A stretch of DNA of 64,000 bases. Source: Nocardioides conyzicola. Lineage in GTDB: Bacteria > Actinomycetota > Actinomycetes > Propionibacteriales > Nocardioidaceae. Each line of letters opens with the position of its first letter. Position 1 is the first letter of the stretch. The notes beneath the pieces were generated by a model. The model was not told the DNA's origin, ran no database searches, and saw nothing but the letters and a program-made list of their open reading frames with translations. This document shows, one piece after another, positions 18,080-25,915 of this stretch. Location: assembly GCF_039543825.1 (NCBI RefSeq), contig NZ_BAABKM010000002.1, positions 2,636,133 to 2,700,132 on the forward strand, written 5' to 3'. Made by a program: the position numbers and the translations under genes.

Positions 18080-18799
18080 ATGACGGTCATGACCTCCAGC
18101 TCGGGCCACGTCCCGGAGCCGTCTACTGGGTCCGGTGTGCGAGCGCACCCGAAGGTCGCACTCGCGTCGGACCTGTCGCTGATCGCCGAGGCGGTCCGCG
18201 CGGCGCTCGCGAGCAGGCAGATCGACGTCACCCTCCTGACCTGGCCCGGTCGCTCCCGCGACGACCCGGTCCATCGCCAGCTGGCTCGGGTCCAGCCCGA
18301 CGTCGCGCTGCTGATCTACGACGCCGACACGCCGATCCGGATGGCCCGGTCGGCCATGCTGATCCGCGAGTGGGACGGTCCGTGGGTGGTGCTCACCGGT
18401 GTCCCGCGCGGAGGTCGGTGGGGTGCGCTGCGTGCGGCCGGAGCCGCGTCGGTCCGTCCCAACCTGACCAGCCTGGACGAGATCTACGAGCTGATCGTGC
18501 TCCTGGCGGACGGCCAGGTCGCCCCGTGCGCCGACGAGCTCGACGAGCTCGCCGTGGCCTGGCGCACCTCCCAGGAGGGGCCCGCCGGCATGCAGGAGCG
18601 CCTGAACCGCCTGACGGCACGCGAGCTGCAGGTGCTCGACCTCCTGACCAGCGGTGTGCCCGTCCGCTCGATCGCCGCCCAGCTGGAGCTCTCGGAGTCG
18701 ACGGTCCGCAGCCAGGTGCGAGCGGTGCTCCACAAGCTCGACGTACGGTCGCAGCTCGCGGCGGTGGCCCTGGTGCGAGCGACCGAGCAGGTGGACTGA
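18080..18799 (+). CDS. LuxR-type regulator with degenerate receiver domain
   Basis: A 239-residue paralog of the 15651 and 25012 regulators. In the receiver-like domain the first strand is KVALASDLSLIAEA, and the phospho-acceptor position is occupied by isoleucine (VALLIYDADTP), with an aspartate displaced by two residues. The strand-5 lysine is also absent (ASVRPNLTS). The HTH is intact, with LTARELQVLDLL and LSESTVRSQVRAVLHKL. It therefore probably works without canonical phosphorylation. The start is uncertain: ATG 18080 or ATG 18089, neither with a clear SD. It is divergent from the histidine kinase. Confidence 0.85.
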   Translation: MTVMTSSSGHVPEPSTGSGVRAHPKVALASDLSLIAEAVRAALASRQIDVTLLTWPGRSRDDPVHRQLARVQPDVALLIYDADTPIRMARSAMLIREWDGPWVVLTGVPRGGRWGALRAAGAASVRPNLTSLDEIYELIVLLADGQVAPCADELDELAVAWRTSQEGPAGMQERLNRLTARELQVLDLLTSGVPVRSIAAQLELSESTVRSQVRAVLHKLDVRSQLAAVALVRATEQVD

Positions 18800-18813
18800 G
18801 GCGCGGGCACCGG

Positions 18814-21228
18814 TCAGCGGAGGTCGTCCCGCCAGTCCTCCCACTTCCGGCGCAGCACGGTCGGGACGTCGCCGGCGAGGACCTCGTCGAGCAGCGCGAC
18901 CTGGTCGACGGTGAGGGCGATCCGGGGACGCGCCAGGCCGACCACCTGGGCGAAGCCCTGGCCGCGCGCCGCCCAGTCCGGCGCCTCGCGGAGGTAGCGC
19001 TCGACGTACGGCGCGAGCAGGTCGGGCTGCTCCACGGACCACATCCCGCGCACGGTCGCGGCGAAGATCCGGTTGTCGACCGCGGGGTCGGCGGCGGTCG
19101 ACCACGCGGCGTCCTTGGCGGCCGCGGTCGGCCGGGCGGCGAGCGCCGCGGTGGCGCCGGTCTCGGCGTCGGTGCCGGGATCCCGCAGCCGCTCCAGCTC
19201 GATCGCGTCGGCGTCCATCGCACCGAGGGCGGCCAGGCGGCGTACGACGTCCCAGCGCAGCGCGGGCGGCAGGGCCAGGTCCCCGACGGCACCGGCGGCC
19301 AGCCAGCCCCGGAGCACCTCGACGTCGCGTGACCCGGCGGCGACGCCGGTCGCGAAGGCCAGCGCGAGCTCCGGAGAAGTCGCGTGCAGGAGCCCGGTGG
19401 CGCAGCTCGCGGCGAGCCGTTCCAGGAGCGCCGCTGCCTCGTCGGGCGGCGTCCGCAGCGGCAGCACCCGCATCAGCGTGCGGTCCAGCACGGCCGACAC
19501 GATCATGGCGCTGCGCTCGCCGGGGAGGTGTCGCTCGACCAGGTCGCCGAACGTCACCGCGTCCAGGGCGCTGGACTGCACGCGATCGACCAGCATCGTC
19601 CACACCACCGCCCGCACCAGGTCGTCCTCGATCCGGCACAGCCCGGCGTCCACGGCCTGCCAGGAACGGTCGTCGAGCACGATCCGCGCGAACGTCTCGC
19701 CGTGCGCGTTCGGCACGACGACCAGCCCGGCGTACGCCGGCAGCGGCACGGGCTCGTCCGCGAGGTCCACGAGCTCGGACCCGACGACTGTCCAGGCGTC
19801 GTCGTACGCCGTGACCCGCACCCGGTGCGCGCGAGGCCCGTCACGGTGCAGCACCGGGACCTCGCCCTCGCGCTCGACGCGGATCGTGTCGAAGCCGGTG
19901 CTGCGCAGCCACTGATCGACCCAGGTGCGCACGTCGCGGTCCGCAGCCTCGTCGAGCGCGTCCACGAAGTCGGCCAGGGTGGCGTTGCCGAAGCGGTGCC
20001 GGGTCAGGTGCGTGTTGACGCCCCGCAGGAAGACCTCGTCGCCGAGCCAGGTCGCCAGCTGCCGGAGCACGGAGTTGCCCTTGGCGTAGGAGATCGCGTC
20101 GAAGATCGTGGCAGCGGCGTCGACGTCGGGGATGTCCTCGGGCTCGGGAGCGATCGGGTGGGTGGAGCGTCGCTGGTCCGCGTCGTACGCGTCGGGCTTC
20201 TGGCCGACCTCGTGCCCGACGAGCGCTCCGTCGAAGCCCGCGGCGTCGGCGGCGACCCGGTAGCCCATGTAGTCGGCGAAGGACTCCTGGAGCCAGGTGT
20301 CCTCCCACCACGTCATCGTCATCAGGTCGCCGAACCACATGTGCGACATCTCGTGCGCGATCACCGAGGCCCGGAACATCCGGACGTCCTCGGGCACCTG
20401 GCCGCGGGGGAGGAGCTCGTCGCGGTAGGTGACGCAGCCCGGCATCTCCTGGGCGCCCCAGTTGAGGCCGGGCACGAACACCTGGTCGTAGGAGTCGAAG
20501 GCGTACGGCTCGTCGAACATGTCGGCGTAGTGGTCGTAGCAGCTCTCCGTGACGCGGCGCAGCTCGCCGAAGTCGCGCTCGAGCTCGCCGGACAGCGATG
20601 CGCGCGCGTGCCACCCGAACGGCAGCCCGGCGTGCTCCCACCGCCGCGACACCCACGGCCCGGCGGCGACGACGAGCAGCGCCACCGGGATCGGGGGCGT
20701 CGTGGCGAACCGCCAGCGGCCATCACCGCCGGGGGCGCCGTCGAGCGTGGCGCCGTTGGCCAGCACGGTCCAGGCGGGCGGGGCGTCCACGGACACGGAG
20801 ACCGGCGCCTTGAGGTCGTTCTGGTCGAAGCACGCGAGCACCTTCTGGGCCAGGTCCATCCCCAGGTAGGCCGCGACATAGGTCTCGCCGTCGGCGGGGT
20901 CGACGGTCCGGTGCATGCCCTCGCCGTCGCTGACGTACGGCAGCCGCGCGACCACGACGACCTCGTTGACGCCATCGGTGCGCAGCCCGGTGAGGTGGAT
21001 CCGCCTGCCGTCGTACGACGGGTGCGCGGTCTCGCCATTGACGAGGACGGTCAGGTCCTCGGCCGACGCGAGCTCGAGGAAGGTGTCGGGGCCGGTCGAG
21101 CGGAAGCGCACCGTGGTCCGGGAGCCGAAGGTGGCCGAGCCCTGGTCGCCGACGTCGAGCGCGACGTCGTACGACACCTCGGAGAGCTGGGCGGCACGGG
21201 CACGGGCCTCGGAGAGGGTGAGGGACAC
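18814..21228 (-). CDS. pepN: Aminopeptidase N, M1 family
   Basis: A zinc aminopeptidase of 804 residues. The N-terminal beta domain is followed by the catalytic domain with zinc motif HEMSHMWFGDL (about residues 293-303) and the third ligand in WLQESFADY. A long helical C-terminal domain follows. The exopeptidase motif, usually GAMENAG, reads GAQEMPG here: the glutamate that binds the substrate amine is kept, while two neighbours differ. It is cytoplasmic, with no signal peptide. It is convergent with the 18080 regulator (14 bp apart) and divergent from rplY. Confidence 0.93.
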   Translation of the reverse strand: MSLTLSEARARAAQLSEVSYDVALDVGDQGSATFGSRTTVRFRSTGPDTFLELASAEDLTVLVNGETAHPSYDGRRIHLTGLRTDGVNEVVVVARLPYVSDGEGMHRTVDPADGETYVAAYLGMDLAQKVLACFDQNDLKAPVSVSVDAPPAWTVLANGATLDGAPGGDGRWRFATTPPIPVALLVVAAGPWVSRRWEHAGLPFGWHARASLSGELERDFGELRRVTESCYDHYADMFDEPYAFDSYDQVFVPGLNWGAQEMPGCVTYRDELLPRGQVPEDVRMFRASVIAHEMSHMWFGDLMTMTWWEDTWLQESFADYMGYRVAADAAGFDGALVGHEVGQKPDAYDADQRRSTHPIAPEPEDIPDVDAAATIFDAISYAKGNSVLRQLATWLGDEVFLRGVNTHLTRHRFGNATLADFVDALDEAADRDVRTWVDQWLRSTGFDTIRVEREGEVPVLHRDGPRAHRVRVTAYDDAWTVVGSELVDLADEPVPLPAYAGLVVVPNAHGETFARIVLDDRSWQAVDAGLCRIEDDLVRAVVWTMLVDRVQSSALDAVTFGDLVERHLPGERSAMIVSAVLDRTLMRVLPLRTPPDEAAALLERLAASCATGLLHATSPELALAFATGVAAGSRDVEVLRGWLAAGAVGDLALPPALRWDVVRRLAALGAMDADAIELERLRDPGTDAETGATAALAARPTAAAKDAAWSTAADPAVDNRIFAATVRGMWSVEQPDLLAPYVERYLREAPDWAARGQGFAQVVGLARPRIALTVDQVALLDEVLAGDVPTVLRRKWEDWRDDLR

Positions 21229-21270
21229 GACCCCGACTCTATGGATTTCGCCCTGGGCGTGGGGCGCCGG

Positions 21271-21276
21271 TAGTCT
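21271..21276 (+). promoter_or_regulatory. Candidate -10 (TAGTCT) for rplY
   Basis: TAGTCT lies in the 189-bp gap between pepN and rplY, about 140 bp upstream of the rplY ATG. It implies a long 5' leader that contains the 21297 hairpin. Confidence 0.35.
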
Positions 21277-21296
21277 TCTGCAGTTGCCTCGGCGAG

Positions 21297-21313
21297 GGAG
21301 TGGTTGCCACTCC
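21297..21313 (+). promoter_or_regulatory. Hairpin in the rplY leader
   Basis: GGAGTGG-TTG-CCACTCC forms a perfect 7-bp stem with a 3-nt loop. A smaller perfect inverted repeat, ATCCG-TC-CGGAT, follows about 20 bp downstream. No U-tract follows, so it is not a canonical terminator. It could be a leader structure for autoregulation by L25, which is inference. Confidence 0.4.
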
Positions 21314-21417
21314 GTGATCGACAGGGCTGGCTATCCGTCCGGATGCGCCGCCGACGATCTGCGTCGAGCCGAGGCCCAGGACTCAGAAACAGCCAGCACG
21401 TACGAGGAGAGCAGCGC

Positions 21418-22095
21418 ATGAGCGAGAAGATCACCGCCGAGACCCGCACCGAGTTCGGCAAGGGTGCCGCGCGACGCATCCGCCGCGACAACAAGGTGCC
21501 CGCCGTCATCTACGGCCACGGCAACGACCCCGTCCACGTGACCCTCCCGGGCCACGCCACGATGATGGCGATCAAGCACGGCGGCGCGAACGCGCTGCTC
21601 GAGCTGGACATCGACGGCAAGACGCAGCTGGCCCTGACCAAGCAGGTCCAGGTCGACCCGATCAAGCGTCACCTCGAGCACATCGACTTCGTCGCCGTCG
21701 TCAAGGGCGAGCGGGTCACCATCGACGTCCCCGTCCACCTCAACGGCGAGGCCGCCCGCGAGACCCTGGTGGTCACCGAGACCGCGACGATCCAGCTCGA
21801 GGCCGAGGCCACGCACATCCCCGAGTACATCGAGGTCGACATCGAGGGCCTCGAGGCCGGCACCCAGATCCACGCCTCCGACCTCAAGCTCCCCTCGGGC
21901 AGCGTCCTGCTGCTCGACCCGGAGACGCTGGTCGTGAACATCACCGAGATGCAGTCGCAGGAGGCGCTGGACGCCGAGCTGGAGGAGGCCGAGGCCGAGG
22001 CCGGCATCGAGCGCGACGAGTCGGACAACGACGTCGACGAGGTCGGCGCCGAGGACAGCGCCGACGAGAGCACCGAGGCCTCCGCCTCGGAGTGA
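21418..22095 (+). CDS. rplY: 50S ribosomal protein L25, general stress protein Ctc form
   Basis: Binds 5S rRNA. The 225-residue product has the N-terminal L25 domain (about 1-95: [38 protein letters not shown]) and the C-terminal TL5/Ctc beta domain (about 98-185). A strongly acidic Glu/Asp/Ser tail (about 190-225) is typical of actinobacterial L25. ATG at 21418. pth starts 38 bp after its stop, a widely conserved neighbour. Confidence 0.96.
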   Translation: MSEKITAETRTEFGKGAARRIRRDNKVPAVIYGHGNDPVHVTLPGHATMMAIKHGGANALLELDIDGKTQLALTKQVQVDPIKRHLEHIDFVAVVKGERVTIDVPVHLNGEAARETLVVTETATIQLEAEATHIPEYIEVDIEGLEAGTQIHASDLKLPSGSVLLLDPETLVVNITEMQSQEALDAELEEAEAEAGIERDESDNDVDEVGAEDSADESTEASASE

Positions 22096-22115
22096 TCCTC
22101 CGTCATCTGCTCGAC

Positions 22116-22194
22116 AGGAAGGGCCGGGATTCCATGACCGACTCCACCACCCCCGTGTGGCTGGTGGTCGGGCTGGGGAATCCCGGCCCTTCCT
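22116..22194 (+). promoter_or_regulatory. 18-bp perfect inverted repeat enclosing the pth start
   Basis: AGGAAGGGCCGGGATTCC (22116-22133) is exactly complementary to GGAATCCCGGCCCTTCCT (22177-22194). The first arm contains the only Shine-Dalgarno (AGGAAGG) and ends at the base before the pth ATG (22134). The second arm encodes the conserved GNPGPS segment of Pth. The 43-nt loop begins at the ATG. In the mRNA the stem would bury the ribosome-binding site. Confidence 0.75.
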
Positions 22195-22733
22195 ACGCCG
22201 GCCACCGCCACAACATCGGCTACCTCGTCGTGGACGAGCTCGCGACCCGGATGGGCTCGTCGTTCCGGGCCCACAAGTCCGGCCGGGCCGACGTCGTCGA
22301 GGGCCGGCTGGGTGCGCCCGGCAGTGACGTCCCCCGCGTCGTGCTGATGAAGGCGCGCTGCTACATGAACGAGCTCGGCGGGCCGGTCAAGCAGCTCGCC
22401 TCGTTCTACAAGGTCCCGCCGGAGCGGATCGTCGCGATCCACGACGAGCTGGACATCCCGTTCGACACGATGCGGGTCAAGCTCGGTGGCGGCGACAACG
22501 GCCACAACGGCCTGCGCTCGATGCGCTCGTCGCTCGGCACCGGCGACTTCCACCGGGTGCGGGTCGGCATCGGCCGCCCGCCGGGCCGCCAGGACGTGGC
22601 CGACTTCGTGCTGTCCAACTACTCGTCGGCGGAGCAGAAGATCCTGCCGTTCCAGGTGGACACCGCGGCCGACGCCGTCGAGACGCTGGTCGCCGAGGGC
22701 CTCGAGCGGACCCAGCAGAAGTTCAACTCCTGA
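22134..22733 (+). CDS. pth: Peptidyl-tRNA hydrolase
   Basis: Releases tRNA from peptidyl-tRNA. The 199-residue product has the family motif [15 protein letters not shown] with N16 and the catalytic histidine H26, then [20 protein letters not shown] and [15 protein letters not shown] at 22134 with AGGAAGGG upstream is preferred over the ATG at 22092, which overlaps rplY and has no support from the family N-terminus. The start region is enclosed in an 18-bp perfect stem. The 3' end overlaps the convergent oxidoreductase by 11 bp. Confidence 0.96.
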   Translation: MTDSTTPVWLVVGLGNPGPSYAGHRHNIGYLVVDELATRMGSSFRAHKSGRADVVEGRLGAPGSDVPRVVLMKARCYMNELGGPVKQLASFYKVPPERIVAIHDELDIPFDTMRVKLGGGDNGHNGLRSMRSSLGTGDFHRVRVGIGRPPGRQDVADFVLSNYSSAEQKILPFQVDTAADAVETLVAEGLERTQQKFNS

Positions 22734-23691
22734 CGTCGGGCGTCAGCACGGTCCGTACGCCGGGCTCGTCCGGCTCGGTCCAGACCCGCTCCACGTCGGC
22801 CAGCCGCTCGGTGCGGGTCGCGATCGCGATCCGTCCCGAGCCGATCTCCTCCACCAGCGCAGGCAGCTCCTCGACGTACGCCCGCGTGGAGACGGCGCCC
22901 TGGCCGTTGCCCTGGATCCGGAGGTTGGCCGACCGCAGCACCACCGAGGGCAGCTCGATCGTGGGTCCGGCCACGGACCCGATCTGGATCCAGTCGAGGG
23001 CGCGGCTGCGGTCGGAGCGCGCGCGGAGCAGGGGCACCATCGCGGCCGCAGCCGGAGCGCCCCAGAGGTAGTCGAGGACGAGGTCCACCTCGGCGGCCTG
23101 CTCGGCCAGGGCGGCGGCGGTCGCGCCGGCGTCGTCGGTGAGCGCCACGGTGGCGTCGGCACCCAGGCCCGCGAGCACCTCCGCGTTGCGCCCGGCGCCG
23201 ACGACCCTGCCGGCGCCGAGGAGCCGGGCGACCTGGATCGCCATCCGCCCGGCGTTGCCGGTGGCGCCCAGGACGAGCACGGACTGACCGGGTCGGATCG
23301 GCACCCGTCGGCGCAGGGCGACCCACGCCGACATGGCCGGGTTCATGGCCGCAGCCACCTGGACGACGTCGGTGCCGTCCGGGAGCGGGACGGTGCGGCG
23401 GGTGTCGACGACGGTCTGCTCGGCCATCGAGCCGGGGAGGTCGTCGTCGGCCACGAAGTAGACGACCCGGCCCTCGGTCGTCCGGCCGACGCCGTCGATG
23501 CCCGGGACCATCGGGAGCCGTCCGGTGCTCGAGTAGTGACGGCCGGAGGCGCCGCTGCGGACGCGCGGGTGCAGCCCGGTCGCGAGCACGTCGACGACCG
23601 CCTGGTCGGGATCCGCGGGCGCGGGGAAGTCGAACGCCTCGTAGCGGGGCGGGTGGTCGAACGAGCTGACGACGGCGGCACAGGTCTGCAT
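22723..23691 (-). CDS. Quinone oxidoreductase-like medium-chain dehydrogenase
   Basis: A 322-residue MDR-superfamily protein. The N-terminal GroES-like domain lacks zinc-ligand cysteines (as in quinone oxidoreductases). The cofactor domain has [23 protein letters not shown] (about residues 140-162). It is probably NADPH-dependent; the substrate is unknown. The ATG at 23691 is preceded by a SD-like AGGAA. It is divergent from a MarR regulator with two palindromes in the 81-bp gap, which strongly suggests local control by that regulator. Confidence 0.87.
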   Translation of the reverse strand: MQTCAAVVSSFDHPPRYEAFDFPAPADPDQAVVDVLATGLHPRVRSGASGRHYSSTGRLPMVPGIDGVGRTTEGRVVYFVADDDLPGSMAEQTVVDTRRTVPLPDGTDVVQVAAAMNPAMSAWVALRRRVPIRPGQSVLVLGATGNAGRMAIQVARLLGAGRVVGAGRNAEVLAGLGADATVALTDDAGATAAALAEQAAEVDLVLDYLWGAPAAAAMVPLLRARSDRSRALDWIQIGSVAGPTIELPSVVLRSANLRIQGNGQGAVSTRAYVEELPALVEEIGSGRIAIATRTERLADVERVWTEPDEPGVRTVLTPDVRS

Positions 23692-23714
23692 GGCGATTCC
23701 TCCAGGAAATAAAG

Positions 23715-23751
23715 GTTCGTGATACGAACTAATGTAGTTCGTGACGCAAAC
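23715..23751. promoter_or_regulatory. MarR operator: two palindromes 22 bp apart
   Basis: Site 1, GTTCGT-GAT-ACGAAC (23715-23729), is a perfect palindrome. Site 2, GTTCGT-GAC-GCAAAC (23737-23751), has one mismatch. The centres are 22 bp apart, so both sites face the same side of the helix. They fill the gap between the oxidoreductase and the MarR gene. Confidence 0.75.
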
Positions 23752-23760
23752 CATTTCAAG

Positions 23761-23766
23761 TAGACT
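23761..23766 (+). promoter_or_regulatory. Candidate -10 (TAGACT) for the MarR gene
   Basis: TAGACT is 6 nt before the GTG at 23773, with leaderless spacing. Operator site 2 lies over the matching -35 position, which would suit autorepression. Confidence 0.5.
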
Positions 23767-23772
23767 GTCGCC

Positions 23773-24210
23773 GTGACCGACCCGACGGACGAGCTCGACC
23801 TCGTCGACGCCCTCGCCCAGCTGTCGTTCCTCGTGCAGGGCGTCTTCGCGGGCCTCGCCGCCGAGCACGACATGTCGCCGATCCAGGCGCGGCTGCTGGG
23901 GGTGCTCCGCGACCGCGAGCCGACGATGAACGAGCTGGGGCGCCACCTCGGGCTCGACAAGTCCAGCATCAGCGGCCTGGTCGACCGGGCTCAGCGTCGC
24001 GGTCTCGTCGAGCGCACCGTGAGTGCCGACGACCGGCGGGTCGTCCACGTGTCCCTGACGCCGGCCGCCCGCGCGACGGTGGCGGCGGCCGCTGCTGCGT
24101 TCGCCGAGCGGATCGAGGCGCTGACCGCCGACGTGTCCGAGTCGGACCGGCGGGCGCTGGTGCGTGCCACCCGCCGCATCCTCGACGCCGACCCGGCCTG
24201 GCTAGGGTGA
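23773..24210 (+). CDS. MarR-family transcriptional regulator
   Basis: A 145-residue winged-helix protein. The recognition region is MNELGRHLGLDKSSISGLVDRAQRRGLVER, and the wing is SADDRRVVHVSLT; both are typical of MarR. GTG start with a TAGACT -10 just upstream. It probably represses the divergent quinone oxidoreductase and itself through the 23715-23751 palindromes, with release by a small aromatic or electrophilic ligand, as usual for the family (inference). It overlaps or nearly touches cysQ. Confidence 0.92.
   Translation: MTDPTDELDLVDALAQLSFLVQGVFAGLAAEHDMSPIQARLLGVLRDREPTMNELGRHLGLDKSSISGLVDRAQRRGLVERTVSADDRRVVHVSLTPAARATVAAAAAAFAERIEALTADVSESDRRALVRATRRILDADPAWLG
24203..24208 (+). 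promoter_or_regulatory. TAGGGT: candidate -10 or SD of cysQ
   Basis: TAGGGT lies 7 nt before ATG 24216 inside the end of the MarR gene. It could be a leaderless -10, or its AGGGTG could serve as a Shine-Dalgarno. Confidence 0.3.
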
Positions 24211-24215
24211 CCGGC

Positions 24216-24995
24216 ATGACCTTCGCCCCTGGAGCCCCGCCTGCCGCTGCCGCGTCCGACGACCACGCGCTCGCCGCCTGGCTGGCCACGGTGGCCGGTG
24301 AGCGGCTGCTCGAGGTGCGCGCTGAGGGCCTCGAGGGCCGCGAGCTCAAGGACGCCGGCGACCGCGCTGCCCATGAGCTGCTGATGGAGCTGCTCGCCGA
24401 GCACCGGCCGGGCGACGCCGTCCTCTCCGAGGAGGGCAAGGACGACAAGGCGCGGCTGACCAACAGCCGGGTGTGGATCGTCGACCCGCTCGACGGCACC
24501 CGCGAGTTCTCCGAGGTGCCGCGCGACGACTGGGCCGTGCACGTGGCCCTGTGGCAGGACGGCGACCTGACGGCCGGAGCCGTCGCGCTCCCGGCGCAGG
24601 GTGAGACCTTCGACACCGGCCGACCGCCCGTCGTACCTCCCACCACGGCGGCCCGGCCCCGGATCGCGGTCTCCCGCAGCCGACCGCCGGAGTTCGTGCA
24701 CGGCCTGGCCGAGGAGATCGACGCCGAGCTGGTGCCGATGGGCTCGGCCGGGGTCAAGGTCATCTCGGTCGCGCGCGACATCACCGACGCCTACGTGCAC
24801 GCCGGCGGCCAGTACGAGTGGGACTCGGCGGCCCCCGTCGCGGTCGCCCGCGCCGCCGGGCTCTTCACGTCCCGGATCGACGGGTCGGCGCTCGAGTACA
24901 ACCAGGACGACGTCTACCTGCCCGACCTGATCGTCTGCCGTCCCGAGCTGGCCGAGCGGATCCTGGAGTTCGTCCTGCGCCACGGCATCGAGTAG
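24216..24995 (+). CDS. cysQ: 3'(2'),5'-bisphosphate nucleotidase, inositol monophosphatase family
   Basis: Probably hydrolyses 3'-phosphoadenosine 5'-phosphate, recycling the product of sulfate activation. The 259-residue product has the metal-binding motifs LSEEGKDD, VDPLDGTREFSE and WDSAAPVAVARAAG of the IMPase superfamily. Inositol phosphatase activity cannot be excluded. ATG 24216 is chosen because AGGGTG precedes it by 6 nt; the GTG at 24207 overlaps the MarR stop and is an alternative. It is convergent with the 25012 regulator, 16 bp apart. Confidence 0.85.
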   Translation: MTFAPGAPPAAAASDDHALAAWLATVAGERLLEVRAEGLEGRELKDAGDRAAHELLMELLAEHRPGDAVLSEEGKDDKARLTNSRVWIVDPLDGTREFSEVPRDDWAVHVALWQDGDLTAGAVALPAQGETFDTGRPPVVPPTTAARPRIAVSRSRPPEFVHGLAEEIDAELVPMGSAGVKVISVARDITDAYVHAGGQYEWDSAAPVAVARAAGLFTSRIDGSALEYNQDDVYLPDLIVCRPELAERILEFVLRHGIE

Positions 24996-25011
24996 CCGGG
25001 CACGGTGGTCG

Positions 25012-25794
25012 TCAGTCGACCGGTGACCGCCAGTCGACCTGGTGCGCCACCGCGACGGCGGCGATCTGGGAGGACACGCCGAGCTTGGCGAGGATCGACT
25101 TCACCTGGGTCCGGACCGTCGCCTCGGAGACGACCGAGAGCGTGGCGATGTCGCGGACCGTGCGACCGTGCGTGAGGTGCCCCAGGATCTCGGACTCGCG
25201 GACGGTCAGCTGGTTGAACTTCGTCCGCAGCACCTGCTCCTGCACCCGGTTCTCGTGCCACCGGCGGATGAGGTCCTGACGCTCCGTGGCCTGCAGGACG
25301 GGCAGGCCGTCGCCGAGGCGCCGAAGGGTGGCGACGATCTCGTTGAGGGGCATCATCTTGCTGATCACCTTGCGCGCGCCGTAGCGCATGCACTCGCCCC
25401 AGCGGGCCTGGTCCTCGTCGGCCGTGACGACGACCACCGCGGCGCCGCTCTGCACGAGTGACGGGATCAACCGGGCACCGTCGCCGAAGGCTCCGAGGTC
25501 GAGGTCGAGGACGACGACGTCCGGGCGGGTCCGGCAGACCATGGTGAGCAACCGCGCCGACCTCGCGGGGTTCGTCGGCAGCTCTGCCTTCTGCACGTCG
25601 TGGCCGCTCGTCGTCAGCGCGAGGTCGAGGCACTCGGCGAAGAGTGCGTGGTCGTCGAGGATCAGCACGCGCAGCCGGCAGCGGCTGCGTCCGGTCCGTG
25701 CGGTCCCGGCTGGCCGGGTCGGTGCCACCGCGGTGGCCGCTCCACGCAGGTCAGGGGTGGGCTGGTGGTCGAGGTTCATCGTCTGCGTCGTCAC
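25012..25794 (-). CDS. NarL/LuxR-family response regulator, orphan
   Basis: A 260-residue regulator. After a 40-residue basic tail comes an intact receiver domain with LRVLILDDHALFAE, phospho-acceptor D97 in DVVVLDLDLG and KVISK. The LuxR HTH contains LTVRESEILGHL and VSEATVRTQVKSILAKL. It is closest to the 15651 regulator. No kinase adjoins it. GTG at 25794 has AGGG 8 nt upstream; ATG 25779 is an alternative. An EPS box lies 57 bp upstream in a promoter-like arrangement. Confidence 0.88.
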   Translation of the reverse strand: MTTQTMNLDHQPTPDLRGAATAVAPTRPAGTARTGRSRCRLRVLILDDHALFAECLDLALTTSGHDVQKAELPTNPARSARLLTMVCRTRPDVVVLDLDLGAFGDGARLIPSLVQSGAAVVVVTADEDQARWGECMRYGARKVISKMMPLNEIVATLRRLGDGLPVLQATERQDLIRRWHENRVQEQVLRTKFNQLTVRESEILGHLTHGRTVRDIATLSVVSEATVRTQVKSILAKLGVSSQIAAVAVAHQVDWRSPVD

Positions 25795-25850
25795 AGGCGT
25801 CACCCTGCGCGGCGGCCGCTGCGAGGCGTCAGGTAATCCAGAGCCGGATA

Positions 25851-25863
25851 CCACATTTTGGGG
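25851..25863 (-). promoter_or_regulatory. EPS box upstream of the 25012 regulator
   Basis: Plus strand CCACATTTTGGGG. Toward the gene it reads GGACCGGT-G-CCCCCAAAATGTGG-TATCCG, nearly the same string as at 27758. The box would sit between a -35-like and a -10-like element. Confidence 0.6.
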
Positions 25864-25915
25864 GCACCGGTCCACGCGCCACGCCTGTGGGGGCCGAGAA
25901 GACGGCGAGCGCCGA

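Noticed and set aside
16358..19639. A 1093-codon minus-strand open frame
   Set aside because: It overlaps the histidine kinase in another frame and the 18080 regulator and part of pepN in frames that have clear family matches.
22116..22194. 18-bp inverted repeat as transposon ends
   Set aside because: The 43-nt interior is the start of pth and the second arm encodes the conserved NPGPS motif. There is no transposase or target duplication.
25012..25794. Operon of the WbpD-like acetyltransferase with the 25012 regulator
   Set aside because: They are on the same strand but 121 bp apart, with a promoter-like EPS box in between, so separate transcription is more likely.
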